Shown piece by piece: positions 24,224 to 33,535 of a DNA stretch of 64,000 nt. The notes beneath the pieces were generated by a model. That model worked only from the letters and a program-made list of their open reading frames with translations, did not search any database and had not been told where the DNA came from. Each line of letters starts with the position of its first letter. The stretch's first letter is position 1. This DNA is from an uncultured Holophagaceae bacterium (lineage in GTDB: Bacteria > Acidobacteriota > Holophagae > Holophagales > Holophagaceae). The stretch covers positions 1-64,000 of the forward strand of contig CAIOFF010000048.1 in NCBI GenBank assembly GCA_903857495.1, read 5' to 3'. Both the position numbers and the translations under genes were made by a program.

Positions 24224-25042
24224 TTACTGGGCGGTGAGGGTGCCTGCCGTCACGGTGATGGTCTGGATCGCACCGGCGCTGTCGATGACCTGGCACTTGG
24301 TGGCATCCGGCGTCAGGGTGACGGTCCCTGGAGCCTGCCCGGTCTTGAGGTCCAGGGCGATCCGGAGCAGCGGCGCGTTCAGGGAGACGGGGCTGGCCGT
24401 GCCCTTCTGGGCGGCTGTGACCTGGAGGACGCTGCCCGTGACCTTGCCTTTGAGGATGGGGGTGCCCGTTCCCAGGTTGAAGGTCCCGCCGGTCTGGAGG
24501 TAGGTTGCCGCCGCATCCGAGCTGGCGACGTTGGCCCAGGTGACTTTGGTGGTATCGGCGGTGAAGCTGGCGGAGACGCCCGAGCCTGTGGTGGCCGCGG
24601 GACCCACCAGATCAAGGACCAAGTGAGTGGCCGTGGAGAGGGCGGCATTCTTCTTCAGCAGGTAGGTGCCGGTGGTGGGATCCGTGTAGGCGAGGGCCGT
24701 CGCGGTCACCAGGCTGAAGTTCGCGGTAATGGCCAGGGTCTGGGCCACGCTGGAGACCACCAGGGGATTGGTGGTGCTGGTGGTGAAGCCCGCGCCGGTC
24801 CAGTTGGTGAAGGCGTAGCCTGTGTTCGGAACCGCCGTGACGGCACTGGTGCTGCCGCCAGAGGTGACGCTCTGGCTGGCGGCGCCGGTCAGGGTGCCTC
24901 CCGTGCCGGCCACAAAGGTGACGGTATAGGTCGGTGGGGGCGCCGGTGCGGGGGTACTGCCACCGCCCCCGCCGCCGCAGGCGGTGAGGACGGCCAAAGC
25001 CAGTAGCAAGCAGCCAGAGAGGAGCTTCTTCATCGGGGACAT
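24224..25042 (-). CDS. Lipoprotein with InlB-type repeat and cohesin-like domain
   Basis: A 272-residue surface lipoprotein. The lipobox is VLTAC with Cys22, followed by a Gly and Pro linker. Residues 38-110 match the bacterial InlB-type repeat (YTVTFVAGTGGTLTG to ITANF). Residues about 120-272 form an all-beta region with the look of a type I/II cohesin: LVLDLVGPA, VSASFTADTTKVTWANV, LLRIALDLKTG, and a final beta hairpin. Its gene follows by 11 bp a secreted propeller protein ending in a dockerin, so the pair could bind through cohesin-dockerin contact. The cohesin call is by pattern and context. The start at 25042 follows GGGAG. Confidence 0.72.
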   Translation of the reverse strand: MSPMKKLLSGCLLLALAVLTACGGGGGGSTPAPAPPPTYTVTFVAGTGGTLTGAASQSVTSGGSTSAVTAVPNTGYAFTNWTGAGFTTSTTNPLVVSSVAQTLAITANFSLVTATALAYTDPTTGTYLLKKNAALSTATHLVLDLVGPAATTGSGVSASFTADTTKVTWANVASSDAAATYLQTGGTFNLGTGTPILKGKVTGSVLQVTAAQKGTASPVSLNAPLLRIALDLKTGQAPGTVTLTPDATKCQVIDSAGAIQTITVTAGTLTAQ

Positions 25043-25053
25043 GGTCATCTCCC

Positions 25054-28000
25054 TCACAGTCCGGCGAGCAGAAGGGCGAGGTCGGCGTCGTTCACCGACC
25101 CGTCCTTGTTGAGGTCGCAGGTGGCATTGGTGGTGCCGTAATACTTCGCGAAGGAAAGCAGGTCGCGAAGATCGATGATCCCGTCGGCGTTGATGTCGAG
25201 GGAGACCCCGCCCGCCAGGGGCCTGACGGAAAGGACACCGCACTGGAAGGTGCCAGTGTCCCCGGGGCCGACGTCCTGGAACCGGAGCTTCCACGTGCCG
25301 TTGGGAGACTTCCCAGTGAAGGCATCCAGGGGGAAGGAGGGGCGGAAGGTTCCGACGATGGCCGGGGGTGTCGCCTGCGTGTCGATGGAGGCCGTCCCGG
25401 TATCGGAGAAGACCGCATAGGTGCCGCAGGCGGTTCCCAGGGCGGCCGTGTTAGTGGTGCCGGAGCCCCCACCGGCATTGTTGCTGATGATCACGGTGCT
25501 GTTGTCCGGGGCTACCAGGGTGATGATCAGGTCCCCGACGTAGGTGTGAGTCATGTACATCGACACGGTCACTTCGCCCACAGTGCCCGCGATCCCCGAG
25601 ACGACGAAGGGGACCTCGACGGCGGCTCCTGCCACGACAGCTCCTGTCCCAGAGGTGGTTGCATCGGGGACGAAGGTCGCTGTGCTGCTGGAAACGGTGG
25701 TGCCCGTGCCCAGGGCCAGGATCGTGAGGGTGGCGGAAGTGGAGGAGACCGAGCTCACGCTGTTGGTCACATCGCAGCTGAAGGTGGCGCTGTTATCAGC
25801 CAGGGCCAGTGCGGGGGTGATGTAGGTGCTGTCCGTGGCGCCGGAAATGGCGCTGCCGTTCTTCTTCCACTGGTAGATCAGGGTGCCGCTGCCGAGGGCC
25901 CGAACCGTGAAGGTGGCGCGGTGGCCCTCGATCGCAGTCACGTTGGCGGGCGCGGTCAGGATGCTGGGTGCCACGGGGACGGCGATCTCCCACACGCCCC
26001 GGCCCCAGGTGGCCACGCGGATGCTGGTGCCGTCCGGGGCGACCCAGATGTCCGTGGCGCGGCCCTGGGGGAGGCCTGTGCCAAAGACACTCCAGCTGGT
26101 CCCGCCGTTTATCGTGCGGTAGACCCCCAGCCAGGTGGCGGCATAGACGGTGTTGCCGCTGGTGTCCCCCGGATCCACCGCCAGCTTGGTGACGGGAACA
26201 TCGGGAAGCCCGGTTCCCGCGGCGGCCCAGGAGCTACCTCCGTTGGCGGACTTGGCCACCCGAACGGAGCCGGCGAACGGGGACTCGGAGCAGACATAGA
26301 GCAGGCTGTTGTTCGCCCAGGCAATGTTGGCGTTGTAACCCTGCCAGCCCGTGACCAGGCTGTTCGCAGCCTGCGTTCCATCTGTGTTGAGGGCCCCTAG
26401 GAACACGGGCGTCCAGGTGCTGCCCCCATTGCTGGTGAGCAGGAGGTAGCCTCCGTTGCCCGCCGCGGCGATGGTCTGGAGGCTGGTGGGGCTCACGCCG
26501 ATGCCATGGCTGACCGCCCGAACGTAGATGCCAGCTGTGGCGCCCACGAGGGGGGATGTGTAGATGCTGCTCCAGCCCGTGGAGGTACTCTGGAAGATCT
26601 TCTTACTGTTGGTGCCGGTGAGGCCGTTGCCGTAGGTGAAGTAGACCTGGCCCGAGGGGTCTGCCCCGGCGGGCGGCGCGACCAGCGGCGTGACGAAGTA
26701 GTAGCTGGCCCCGTTGTCGGTGCTGGACGTGGAACCCAGGCCTGACGTGAAGGTGTTCCACTGGCTCTGGTCCGTGACCGGGCTGGTGGTGGCCCGCCGG
26801 ATGGCATTGTAGACATAGGAGGACAGGGAGACCGCTGAGGTCGTGTTCACACCCTGGGCCCAGGCCACGCCGAAGCCGTCACCACCCCGGACCGCATTGA
26901 AGGTGCCGGTGGTGCCCACGCGGATGCGGGTGCCGTTGTCCTGCAGGCCCACCAGGGCGCTGCCGGCCACCCCGGGGTTGGCCGCCAGAGCGTAGACGAG
27001 GTGGTTCACCAGGCCCTTGTTCTTGGTGTCGTCCCAGGTGGCGCCTCCGTCGGTGCTGGTGAAGATCCCGCCGTCGGTGCCGAAGTAGAGCCGCGATGTG
27101 CCGCCGAAGGTGGAGAAGGCGGCGCAGTGGAGGTCTGCATGGACGTAGGGCAGGCCGGACTGGGCCATCCAGTTCGAGATGAGGGTCCAGGTGCTGCCCC
27201 CGTTTACCGACTTGGCGGAGGACAAGTTGCCTCCCAGATAGACCGTGTTGCGGGCTGCATCGGTCGGATCCACCAGGATCATGTGGTTGTACCAGGCCTG
27301 GGCGTGCATCAGGTCCATGTTGGGGTTGTCGGTATTGGCGTTGGTGGGCAGCTTGGCGGTGATGTTCAGGGGCGTCCAGGTACTGCCCCCGTCGAGAGAG
27401 CGGAGGAGGTCCAACTGGGCGGAGCCATCGGGCGTGGCGGCATAGCCATAGACCACGCTGTCCCCGGGCTGGCCCACCGCCAAGGTGACGCGGCCGGCGG
27501 GGGCGAAGGGGGTGGCACCCACCGCCGTCCAGGTGGCGCCCTGGTCCGTGCTGAGGAAGACGAAGCCTGCCTTGCTGGTGGCGGTGGTCTGGGTGGCGAC
27601 CAGCCAGCCCGCGTTGGACCTCGCCAGGCTCCAGACCTTGGAGGTGGCCGGGATGCCGGCGACGGCACTGTAGGTAGTGCCGCCATCGGTGGAGCGGTAC
27701 AGGCCCACATCGGTGCCCACCAGGACGATGTCATTGCTCTGGCTGGTGTCCACCTTGAGGTCGTAGATCTTGGCGGCGGCGCCCAGATGGACCCCTGCGG
27801 TCCAGGTGGTGCCACCGTTGGAGGACTTGACGACGAAGCCGCCCACCCCCAGGTCGAAAGGATCTCCTGCTCCCACGTAGAGGGTGCTGGTGACCCGGCC
27901 GAAGGTGGCGGCGCCGGACATGTTGCTGCCGATGAAGTCCGTGAGGGCGGTCCAGGTGGGGAGAGCGCTCAGGAAGTTGGTGGTCTTCCAGAGGCCCCCG

Positions 28001-28452
28001 CCGCTGGCGAGGACATAGACGGTGTTGCCCGTGCTGTCCGCGGTATCCACCAGGATGTTGCGCAGGCGGCCGCTGTCCACCTTGAAGAGGGTGGAACCGT
28101 TCTGGGTGAAGGCGGCGGTGGTGGGACCGAGGCTGGTCCAGGCTGCGGAGGGGATGGCCGCCGGGAGTTCGGGACCGAAGGCGGACTTGAAGAGCTCCGG
28201 ATACTTGGTCCGCTCCTTCTCGGCCTCGCTGAGCAGGTGGCGCGAGAACTCGGGACCGAGGTCGCCGCCCATGCGCTCCCGGAACCACTCCAGCCGGCCC
28301 CAGGCCTCGTCCTGGATCTTGATGTCGTCGCCCCGGGTGAAGCGCTTGTAGTTCACCTGATACTGGGCCTTGTAGGCATCGTCCTGGGCGCCCAGGGGTA
28401 GGGTCGCCAGGAGTGCCAGGACAGCCAGGATTCGAGAGGATGAGAGGCCCAT
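25054..28452 (-). CDS. Secreted Asp-box beta-propeller protein with Ig-like, P-domain and dockerin modules
   Basis: A 1132-residue exported protein with a signal peptide (residues 1-22, ending LPLGA). Residues about 95-830 contain many Asp-box/BNR repeats (SSNGGTTW, STDGGTTY, SLDGGSTW, TSNGGSTW, TINGGTSW), as in sialidase or Vps10-type propellers. These are followed by an Ig-like domain (about 832-913), a proprotein-convertase-type P domain (about 914-1078, MYMTHTYVGDLIITLVAPD) and a dockerin of two calcium loops (DINADGIIDLRD; DLNKDGSVNDAD). The substrate and enzymatic activity are unknown; no glycosidase active site could be confirmed. The next gene encodes a cohesin-like lipoprotein. Confidence 0.87.
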   Translation of the reverse strand: MGLSSSRILAVLALLATLPLGAQDDAYKAQYQVNYKRFTRGDDIKIQDEAWGRLEWFRERMGGDLGPEFSRHLLSEAEKERTKYPELFKSAFGPELPAAIPSAAWTSLGPTTAAFTQNGSTLFKVDSGRLRNILVDTADSTGNTVYVLASGGGLWKTTNFLSALPTWTALTDFIGSNMSGAATFGRVTSTLYVGAGDPFDLGVGGFVVKSSNGGTTWTAGVHLGAAAKIYDLKVDTSQSNDIVLVGTDVGLYRSTDGGTTYSAVAGIPATSKVWSLARSNAGWLVATQTTATSKAGFVFLSTDQGATWTAVGATPFAPAGRVTLAVGQPGDSVVYGYAATPDGSAQLDLLRSLDGGSTWTPLNITAKLPTNANTDNPNMDLMHAQAWYNHMILVDPTDAARNTVYLGGNLSSAKSVNGGSTWTLISNWMAQSGLPYVHADLHCAAFSTFGGTSRLYFGTDGGIFTSTDGGATWDDTKNKGLVNHLVYALAANPGVAGSALVGLQDNGTRIRVGTTGTFNAVRGGDGFGVAWAQGVNTTSAVSLSSYVYNAIRRATTSPVTDQSQWNTFTSGLGSTSSTDNGASYYFVTPLVAPPAGADPSGQVYFTYGNGLTGTNSKKIFQSTSTGWSSIYTSPLVGATAGIYVRAVSHGIGVSPTSLQTIAAAGNGGYLLLTSNGGSTWTPVFLGALNTDGTQAANSLVTGWQGYNANIAWANNSLLYVCSESPFAGSVRVAKSANGGSSWAAAGTGLPDVPVTKLAVDPGDTSGNTVYAATWLGVYRTINGGTSWSVFGTGLPQGRATDIWVAPDGTSIRVATWGRGVWEIAVPVAPSILTAPANVTAIEGHRATFTVRALGSGTLIYQWKKNGSAISGATDSTYITPALALADNSATFSCDVTNSVSSVSSTSATLTILALGTGTTVSSSTATFVPDATTSGTGAVVAGAAVEVPFVVSGIAGTVGEVTVSMYMTHTYVGDLIITLVAPDNSTVIISNNAGGGSGTTNTAALGTACGTYAVFSDTGTASIDTQATPPAIVGTFRPSFPLDAFTGKSPNGTWKLRFQDVGPGDTGTFQCGVLSVRPLAGGVSLDINADGIIDLRDLLSFAKYYGTTNATCDLNKDGSVNDADLALLLAGL

Positions 28453-28633
28453 GGCGACTCCAATGAGGATCCGAGGGACGATTCAGGAAGGTTGGACCGG
28501 CACCAGGGGATCTGGAGATCATAGACCGCTTCGCGCTCAGGGAAACCCATGCATTTCTAGTCAAAAGGGCCTAGGGTGCCCCGCTCTGCGAGGCCTGGAC
28601 AGGCCCGGCGAGCCTGGGGGCCGGGCGTCTTCG

Positions 28634-28662
28634 TTGACCGCATCCGGATACCCCTCTACGCT
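28634..28662 (+). promoter_or_regulatory. Candidate sigma-70 promoter for the XPB helicase gene
   Basis: TTGACC at 28634-28639 and TACGCT at 28657-28662 are spaced exactly 17 bp. The predicted start of transcription is about 18 bp before the chosen GTG at 28687. The -10 is weak (3 of 6), but the spacing and position support the short leader. Confidence 0.4.
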
Positions 28663-28686
28663 CAAAGGTTTAGGCCTGCCATCACC

Positions 28687-30432
28687 GTGATCGCCATCCG
28701 CCCCGAGAATCCCCTGATCGTCCAGAGCGATCGCACGCTGCTCCTCGAGGTGGCGAACCCCGTGTTCGAGCAGGTGCGGGACGAGCTGGCGCGCTTCGCA
28801 GAGCTGGTCAAGAGCCCCGAGCACATCCACACCTACCGCATCACCCCGCTGAGCCTCTGGAACGCCAGCGCCTCTGGGGTGAGCTGTGCGGAGATGATCG
28901 AGACCCTCAACACCTGGTCCAAGTATCCCGTGCCGCAGAACCTGCTGCAGGAGATCGAGGACCACGGTACCCGCTACGGCAAGCTGCGCCTGGTGGCCAA
29001 GGGCGACCGCCTGGCCCTGGAGATGGATGACCGCGGCCTGTTCTGGGAGCTGGAGAACCAGAAGTCCCTGCAGGGCCTCCTGGCCGAGCCCTACCCGGAC
29101 GAGCGGGGCATCTACCTACAGACGGGCATGCGCGGCGAGGTGAAGCTGCAGCTCATCCGCCTGGGCCATCCGGTGCAGGACATGGCGGGCTACAAGCCGG
29201 GTGATCCCCTGGCCTTCGGCATGGCGCCCAACCTGAAGCAGAACGGCAAACCCTTCGGCCTCCGGCCCTACCAGCAGGCCGCCGTGGATGTCTTCCACGC
29301 GGGCGGCGGACCCGAAGGCGGCGCCGGCGTGCTGGTTTTGCCCTGCGGAGCCGGCAAGACCGTCATCGGCATCGGCTGCATGGGCAGCCTGCAGACCCAC
29401 ACCCTGGTGCTGACCACCAACGGCACCGCCGTGAAGCAGTGGAAGCAGGAGCTGCTCGACAAGACCACCCTCACCGAGGACCAGGTGGGGCTCTACATGG
29501 GCGACGTGAAGGAGATCAAGCCGGTCACCATCGCCACCTACCAGATCCTCACCTACCGCCGCAGCAAGTCCGGCCCCTTCGAGCACTTCAAGATCTTCGA
29601 GGCCGCCAACTGGGGCCTGGTGATCTACGACGAGGTGCACATGCTGCCCGCGCCCATCTTCCGGGCCGTGGCGGAGCTGCAGGCCAAGCGGCGCCTGGGC
29701 CTCACGGCCACGCTGGTGCGCGAGGATGGCAAGGAGGAGGACGTCTTCAGCCTCATCGGCCCCAAGCGGGTGGACGTGCCCTGGAAGATGCTGGAGAAGG
29801 ACGGCTTCATCGCCACGGCCCACTGCCTGGAGATCCGCGTCCCCCAGCCCACGGACGAGCGCATGGAATACGCCGTGGCGGACCAGCGGCAGCGCTTCCG
29901 CATCGCCTCCGAGAACAGCCTCAAGCTGGCTGTGGTGGACGAGCTGCTGGCGGGTCACCCCAAGGACAACATCCTGATCATCGGCCAGTACCTGGAGCAG
30001 CTGCGGATCATCGGCGAGCGCCTGGGTGCGCCGGTGCTCACGGGCCAGACCCCCGAGAAGGAGCGCGAGGTGCTGTTCCGGCAGTTCCGTGAGGGCCAGC
30101 TGCGCATCCTCATTGTGAGCAAGGTGGCCAACTTCGCCATCGACCTGCCGGACGCCTCCGTGGCCATCCAGGTGAGCGGCACCTTCGGCTCGCGGCAGGA
30201 AGAGGCCCAGCGCCTGGGCCGCATCCTCCGCCCCAAGGGCGACAAGAACCTGAGCTACTTCTACAGCCTCATCAGCCGCGACACCACCGAGCAGGAGTTT
30301 GCCCGCAACCGGCAGCTCTTCCTCACGGAGCAGGGCTACCGCTACCTCATCGAGAGCCGCCACTTCGACGAGTCCGGCCGCCTGAGCGAACCCAACGTGT
30401 GGAAACAGCTCCTCGAGGACACCCGGGGCTGA
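28687..30432 (+). CDS. XPB/Ssl2-type DNA repair helicase
   Basis: A 581-residue superfamily 2 3'-5' helicase. An N-terminal helicase-associated region (about 1-200, HIHTYRITPLSLWNASASG) precedes the motor: Walker A LPCGAGKT near residue 219, the DEVH box near 315, and the C-terminal motifs GTFGSRQEEAQRLGRILRP. This is the bacterial XPB organisation known from mycobacteria and acidobacteria. It likely unwinds DNA during nucleotide excision repair or stress. The GTG at 28687 is used because homologues begin about there and a promoter lies just upstream; a longer frame to 28576 exists. Transcribed divergently from the propeller gene. Confidence 0.9.
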   Translation: MIAIRPENPLIVQSDRTLLLEVANPVFEQVRDELARFAELVKSPEHIHTYRITPLSLWNASASGVSCAEMIETLNTWSKYPVPQNLLQEIEDHGTRYGKLRLVAKGDRLALEMDDRGLFWELENQKSLQGLLAEPYPDERGIYLQTGMRGEVKLQLIRLGHPVQDMAGYKPGDPLAFGMAPNLKQNGKPFGLRPYQQAAVDVFHAGGGPEGGAGVLVLPCGAGKTVIGIGCMGSLQTHTLVLTTNGTAVKQWKQELLDKTTLTEDQVGLYMGDVKEIKPVTIATYQILTYRRSKSGPFEHFKIFEAANWGLVIYDEVHMLPAPIFRAVAELQAKRRLGLTATLVREDGKEEDVFSLIGPKRVDVPWKMLEKDGFIATAHCLEIRVPQPTDERMEYAVADQRQRFRIASENSLKLAVVDELLAGHPKDNILIIGQYLEQLRIIGERLGAPVLTGQTPEKEREVLFRQFREGQLRILIVSKVANFAIDLPDASVAIQVSGTFGSRQEEAQRLGRILRPKGDKNLSYFYSLISRDTTEQEFARNRQLFLTEQGYRYLIESRHFDESGRLSEPNVWKQLLEDTRG

Positions 30433-30438
30433 GGCCGC

Positions 30439-31020
30439 TCACCCACCCCAGCGGCCGGGATGGAGGAGGGACTGGGCGCCGAGCCACTGGTCCAGGGGCC
30501 AGGCGAGGAGGGCGGCCAGGATGCCTGCCAGGACATCGTCCAGGACGACACCCCAACCGCCAGGCAGGCCCTGGGCTGCATCCACCGGGCCGGGCTTCCA
30601 GATGTCGAAGAGCCGGAACAGCAGGAACGGCGCCGCCAGGCGCGCGGCCCAGAGCAGCCCGGGCTGGGGCTGCACCGTCACGGTGAATAGCAGTGGCGTC
30701 AGGGCGAACCAGACGCCCGCCCACTCGTCGATGACGATCCAGGACGGGTCCTTCAGGCCGGTCTCTTTCACCACCGCGTCCGCCGCCCAGACTGCCAGCA
30801 GAGTCAGGGCCAGGGGGGCCGCCAGCAGCACCCAGGGGGTCCAGGGGGCGGCGAGGATGCCCAGGCCGCGCACCAGCAGCACCCAGGCGAGCAGCCCCGC
30901 CAGGCTGCCCCAGGTGCCCGGCGCGGGGCGGAGATAGCCGCTGCCAAAGCCCGTGGCCAGCCACCAGGCCAGGCGGGGGGCCTTGGGGCCAGCGGCTCCG
31001 GTGGGCGCGTTCGAGTCCAT
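30439..31020 (-). CDS. pgpA: Phosphatidylglycerophosphatase A
   Basis: A 193-residue inner-membrane lipid phosphatase that makes phosphatidylglycerol from its phosphate. Family motifs are clear: GSGYLRPAPGTWGSL, IDEWAGVW, FRLFDIWKPGP and GGWGVVLDDVLAG, with hydrophobic helices between. It converges on the XPB gene with only six bases between their stops. ATG 31020 is preferred (weak GGGCGG site); an ATG at 31038 would add six residues. Confidence 0.92.
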   Translation of the reverse strand: MDSNAPTGAAGPKAPRLAWWLATGFGSGYLRPAPGTWGSLAGLLAWVLLVRGLGILAAPWTPWVLLAAPLALTLLAVWAADAVVKETGLKDPSWIVIDEWAGVWFALTPLLFTVTVQPQPGLLWAARLAAPFLLFRLFDIWKPGPVDAAQGLPGGWGVVLDDVLAGILAALLAWPLDQWLGAQSLLHPGRWGG

Positions 31021-31087
31021 CCGCCCATGGTAGGCCATGCGCCGGCGCCGCCCCATTTGAACCTTCAGAGCCTAAAGTCCAACTAAA

Positions 31088-31191
31088 AACTCTCGCAGAG
31101 AAAGGACGAGGGGACAGAGGTTCGCAGAGAAGGAGGCGAGCCTGTTTCTCTCGGCGACCCTCCGCTTTCTCGTCAGTCCTCTGCGAGAGTT
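31088..31191. repeat. CTCTGCGA-word inverted repeat
   Basis: Arms 31088-31100 and 31179-31191 are perfect 13-bp complements. Inside the left part the word TCGCAGAGAA recurs (31093-31102 and 31122-31131), and the right part has matching CTCTCGGCGA and CTCTGCGA words, so the arms keep pairing inward imperfectly. It lies between the pgpA start and the end of the ABC permease gene, both minus strand. No protein is supported. Confidence 0.82.
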
Positions 31192-31227
31192 GTTTTCTCT
31201 TTCCAGGCAATGACCTATTCCCAGGCC

Positions 31228-32472
31228 TCAGACGTGTCTCAGCGCCTCGACGATGCGCAGCCGCGCGGCCTTGAGGCCGGGGAAGAGGGCGCTGACCTGG
31301 AGGGTGGCCTGGAGGCCCAGGGCCACAAAGAGATACACGGCGGGCACCAGGTGGATGTTCAGCTCGTAGCCGTGGCTGGTGCCCGGAGGGGCGGGCATTT
31401 GGAGGTGCAGGGCGTTGAGCCCGGCGCGCAGCAGCAGGGTCGCCGCCAGGCCCAGGGCGCTGCCGAACAGGCCCAGGAAGGCGCCCTCCCACTGCAGCAG
31501 CACCAGCAGCTGCCGGGGCTGGAGGCCCATGGCCCGCAGCACGCCGAACTCGCGCACCCGCTCCATGACGGACATGAGCAGCGTGTTCACCGTGGCCAGC
31601 AGCACCACGAAGAACAGCACCAAGCCCATGAAGCCGAAGATGGCGAAGTAGAGTAGCTTCACCTGCCGGTAGAAGGAGGCCAGCTCGAACCAGGGCTTCA
31701 CGGTGGTCTCTGGCAGCCGGGCCTGCAGCCGGGCCTGCTCGGCCTCCACGTCGCCAGGGCGCTTCAGGATGAGGGACAGCCGAGACCGGGCCGGCCCCGC
31801 GTCCAGCAGCTGGCCCGCGGTGGATAGGCTGACCGTGAGGAAGCGGTCGTTGAGTTCGCGCAGGCCCAGATCCTGGAGGCCCACCACATCGACGTCCACG
31901 GCGTTCAGGGCGCCGTCGCGGGTGGTGGACATCAGCGTGAGGGAGCTGCCGACGGTGGCGCCCAGGGCCCGGGCCAGCCCCACGCCGAGGATCACCTCGC
32001 GGGCCGCCGGGTCCGCCCCTAGCCAGCGGGAGCCCGCGCCGCCCAGGGCCTTGGCGCCGTCCTTCAGGGCCTCGGCGCTGGCCATGTGGCGGGGCTCCAG
32101 CACCGGGTCCACGGCAGTACCCAGGAAGGCCACGCTCTTGGGGCCGTTGGAGAGCAGGCCCATGAAGCTGATGCGAGGCAGCACCTCGGCCACGGCGGGA
32201 TCGCGCCGGAGGGTCGCGGCCAGGGCCTCGCCGTCGGGCAGGGCCTTCTCCAGGCTCTGGGCCTCGTTGCCGTCCAGGGCGCCTGGGGGCAGGATCTGGA
32301 GGTGGCCGAGGCCGCCGCGGATGGCGCCGTCGGAGAGGCCCTGGAAGGTCTGGGCCATGAAGCCTCCGGCCAGGCTCAGGGCCAGGAAACCGGCCACCAC
32401 CACCAGCAGGGTCAGCGCCGTGCGCCGCCGCTGGCGCAGCAGGTTCCGCAGGGCCAGCCGGGCGAGGATCAT
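31228..32472 (-). CDS. FtsX/LolE-like ABC transporter permease
   Basis: A 414-residue membrane protein with the MacB/FtsX layout: one N-terminal transmembrane helix (about 20-42), a large extracytoplasmic domain (about 43-280), and three C-terminal helices (from VKLLYFAIFGFMGLVLFFVV). The conserved juxtamembrane motif REFGVLRAMGLQPRQL contacts the ATPase. It overlaps the ATPase gene by four bases (ATGA). This pair could act in lipoprotein or lipid transport (Lol type) or peptide export; the two-gene form favours Lol-like function. Confidence 0.87.
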   Translation of the reverse strand: MILARLALRNLLRQRRRTALTLLVVVAGFLALSLAGGFMAQTFQGLSDGAIRGGLGHLQILPPGALDGNEAQSLEKALPDGEALAATLRRDPAVAEVLPRISFMGLLSNGPKSVAFLGTAVDPVLEPRHMASAEALKDGAKALGGAGSRWLGADPAAREVILGVGLARALGATVGSSLTLMSTTRDGALNAVDVDVVGLQDLGLRELNDRFLTVSLSTAGQLLDAGPARSRLSLILKRPGDVEAEQARLQARLPETTVKPWFELASFYRQVKLLYFAIFGFMGLVLFFVVLLATVNTLLMSVMERVREFGVLRAMGLQPRQLLVLLQWEGAFLGLFGSALGLAATLLLRAGLNALHLQMPAPPGTSHGYELNIHLVPAVYLFVALGLQATLQVSALFPGLKAARLRIVEALRHV

Positions 32473-33143
32473 GGCGCGTCCTCCCCCACCAGGCGGCCGT
32501 CCGCCAGGCGGAAGACGCGGTGGGCGCGGGCGATGACGGAAGGATCGTGGCTGGCCACCAGGAAGGTGACCCCCTGCTCCGCGGCCAGCTCGGCCATGAG
32601 GTCCAGGAGGGGCCCGCCGTGGGCGTGATCCAGGGCGGCCGTGGGCTCGTCCGCCAGTACCAGCAGGGGCTCCGGAGCCAGGGCCCGGGCGATGGCGGTT
32701 CGCTGCTGCTGCCCGCCGCTGAGCTGACCCGGGCGGTGATGCAGGCGGTCCGCGAGACCCACGCGCAGGAGGGCCGCCTCGGCGCGGCGCCGGGCCTCGA
32801 TCTCCCCGCACCCCTGCAGTTGCAGGGGCAGCATGACGTTCTCCAGGGCCGACAGCACGGGCACCAGGTTCGCGGCCTGGAAGACGAAGCCCAGCCGGCG
32901 CAGCCGCAGGTGGCAGCGGGCCGGCTCGGCCAGGGCAGAGACGTTCTTCCCCTCCAGCAGGACCTCGCCCTCATCCGGCGTGTCCAGCAGCCCCGCCAGC
33001 TGCAGCAGGGTGGTCTTGCCGCTGCCGCTGGGTCCCGCCAGCACCGCCAGGCAGCCCTGCGGCACCGACAGCGACACGTCGAACACCCCGGCGCGCTCGC
33101 CGCCGAGTTCGTAAGCGCGGGTGACACTGCGCAGCTCCAGCAT
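32469..33143 (-). CDS. LolD/MacB-type ABC transporter ATPase
   Basis: A 224-residue ATPase of the LolD/FtsE group: Walker A GPSGSGKT (37-44), the family segment [20 protein letters not shown], signature [16 protein letters not shown] and Walker [14 protein letters not shown]. It is stand-alone, as for LolD. It is first in the two-gene unit and drives the permease downstream. Confidence 0.93.
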   Translation of the reverse strand: MLELRSVTRAYELGGERAGVFDVSLSVPQGCLAVLAGPSGSGKTTLLQLAGLLDTPDEGEVLLEGKNVSALAEPARCHLRLRRLGFVFQAANLVPVLSALENVMLPLQLQGCGEIEARRRAEAALLRVGLADRLHHRPGQLSGGQQQRTAIARALAPEPLLVLADEPTAALDHAHGGPLLDLMAELAAEQGVTFLVASHDPSVIARAHRVFRLADGRLVGEDAP

Positions 33144-33206
33144 CCCAAGAGGATACCCGGTGAGGGTTCCGGGCTTCCGAACCAGGAGTCGTGAAAAGCA
33201 AAAGCA

Positions 33207-33384
33207 GACGGGGATAAGAGGGATGGACGGGGATAACTGCAGGCCGGGCCCATGCAGGGTGGGTCACCACCTATCTGCGTCATCTGCGAAATCTGCGGTT
33301 CCGCTTTTGCGCTCGAATGCCTGAAGCAGAGCCCCTTTGACCAAAAGGATTGCTTTATCCCCGTCCATCCCTTTTATCCCCGTC
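33207..33384. repeat. 30-bp inverted repeat built of ATCCCCGTC words (copy 1)
   Basis: Arms 33207-33236 and 33355-33384 are complementary at 29 of 30 positions. Each arm has the word ATCCCCGTC (or its complement) twice, about 19 bp apart. The 118-bp interior includes a second word family at 33273-33299. The right arm is identical over 30 bp to 34429-34458, on the other side of the CPBP gene, and both elements also share a GGGGATAACTGCAG end. Confidence 0.9.
33273..33299. repeat. ATCTGCG word repeated three times at 9-bp period
   Basis: ATCTGCG occurs at 33273, 33282 and 33291, each followed by two variable bases. It is nested within the ATCCCCGTC-type inverted repeat. It is too short and irregular to be a CRISPR array and is not coding. 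Confidence 0.85.
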
Positions 33385-33535
33385 AAAATTGCAGTTTCTC
33401 GGGGATGGTGGTGAACCAGAATCCAGTGCATTAATCAACGGGATCACGGGCTGAAAATACTCGACGATCATCGGTTCAGCATGAATATTGAAGGCATTCG
33501 TGCTGGAGTGTTCCAAATCATCCGGGGGCCTCCCC

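Larger units (their letters stand above)
33144..33535. other. 392-bp intergenic region holding repeat elements
   Basis: A divergent gap between the ATPase gene (minus) and the CPBP gene (plus). It is largely filled by the ATCCCCGTC-word inverted repeat (33207-33384), which encloses a threefold ATCTGCG word run. The remaining 33385-33535 is AT-richer and should hold the CPBP promoter, but no convincing -35/-10 pair stands out. Short frames here are not supported as genes. Confidence 0.7.

Noticed and set aside
30347..33283. A 978-codon open frame on the minus strand
   Set aside because: It crosses pgpA, the permease and the ATPase in another frame and has an Arg/Pro/Ala-only composition, typical of shadow frames in GC-rich DNA.
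33273..33299. Possible CRISPR array from three ATCTGCG units
   Set aside because: The repeat is 7 bp with 2-bp gaps and there are no spacers or cas genes.
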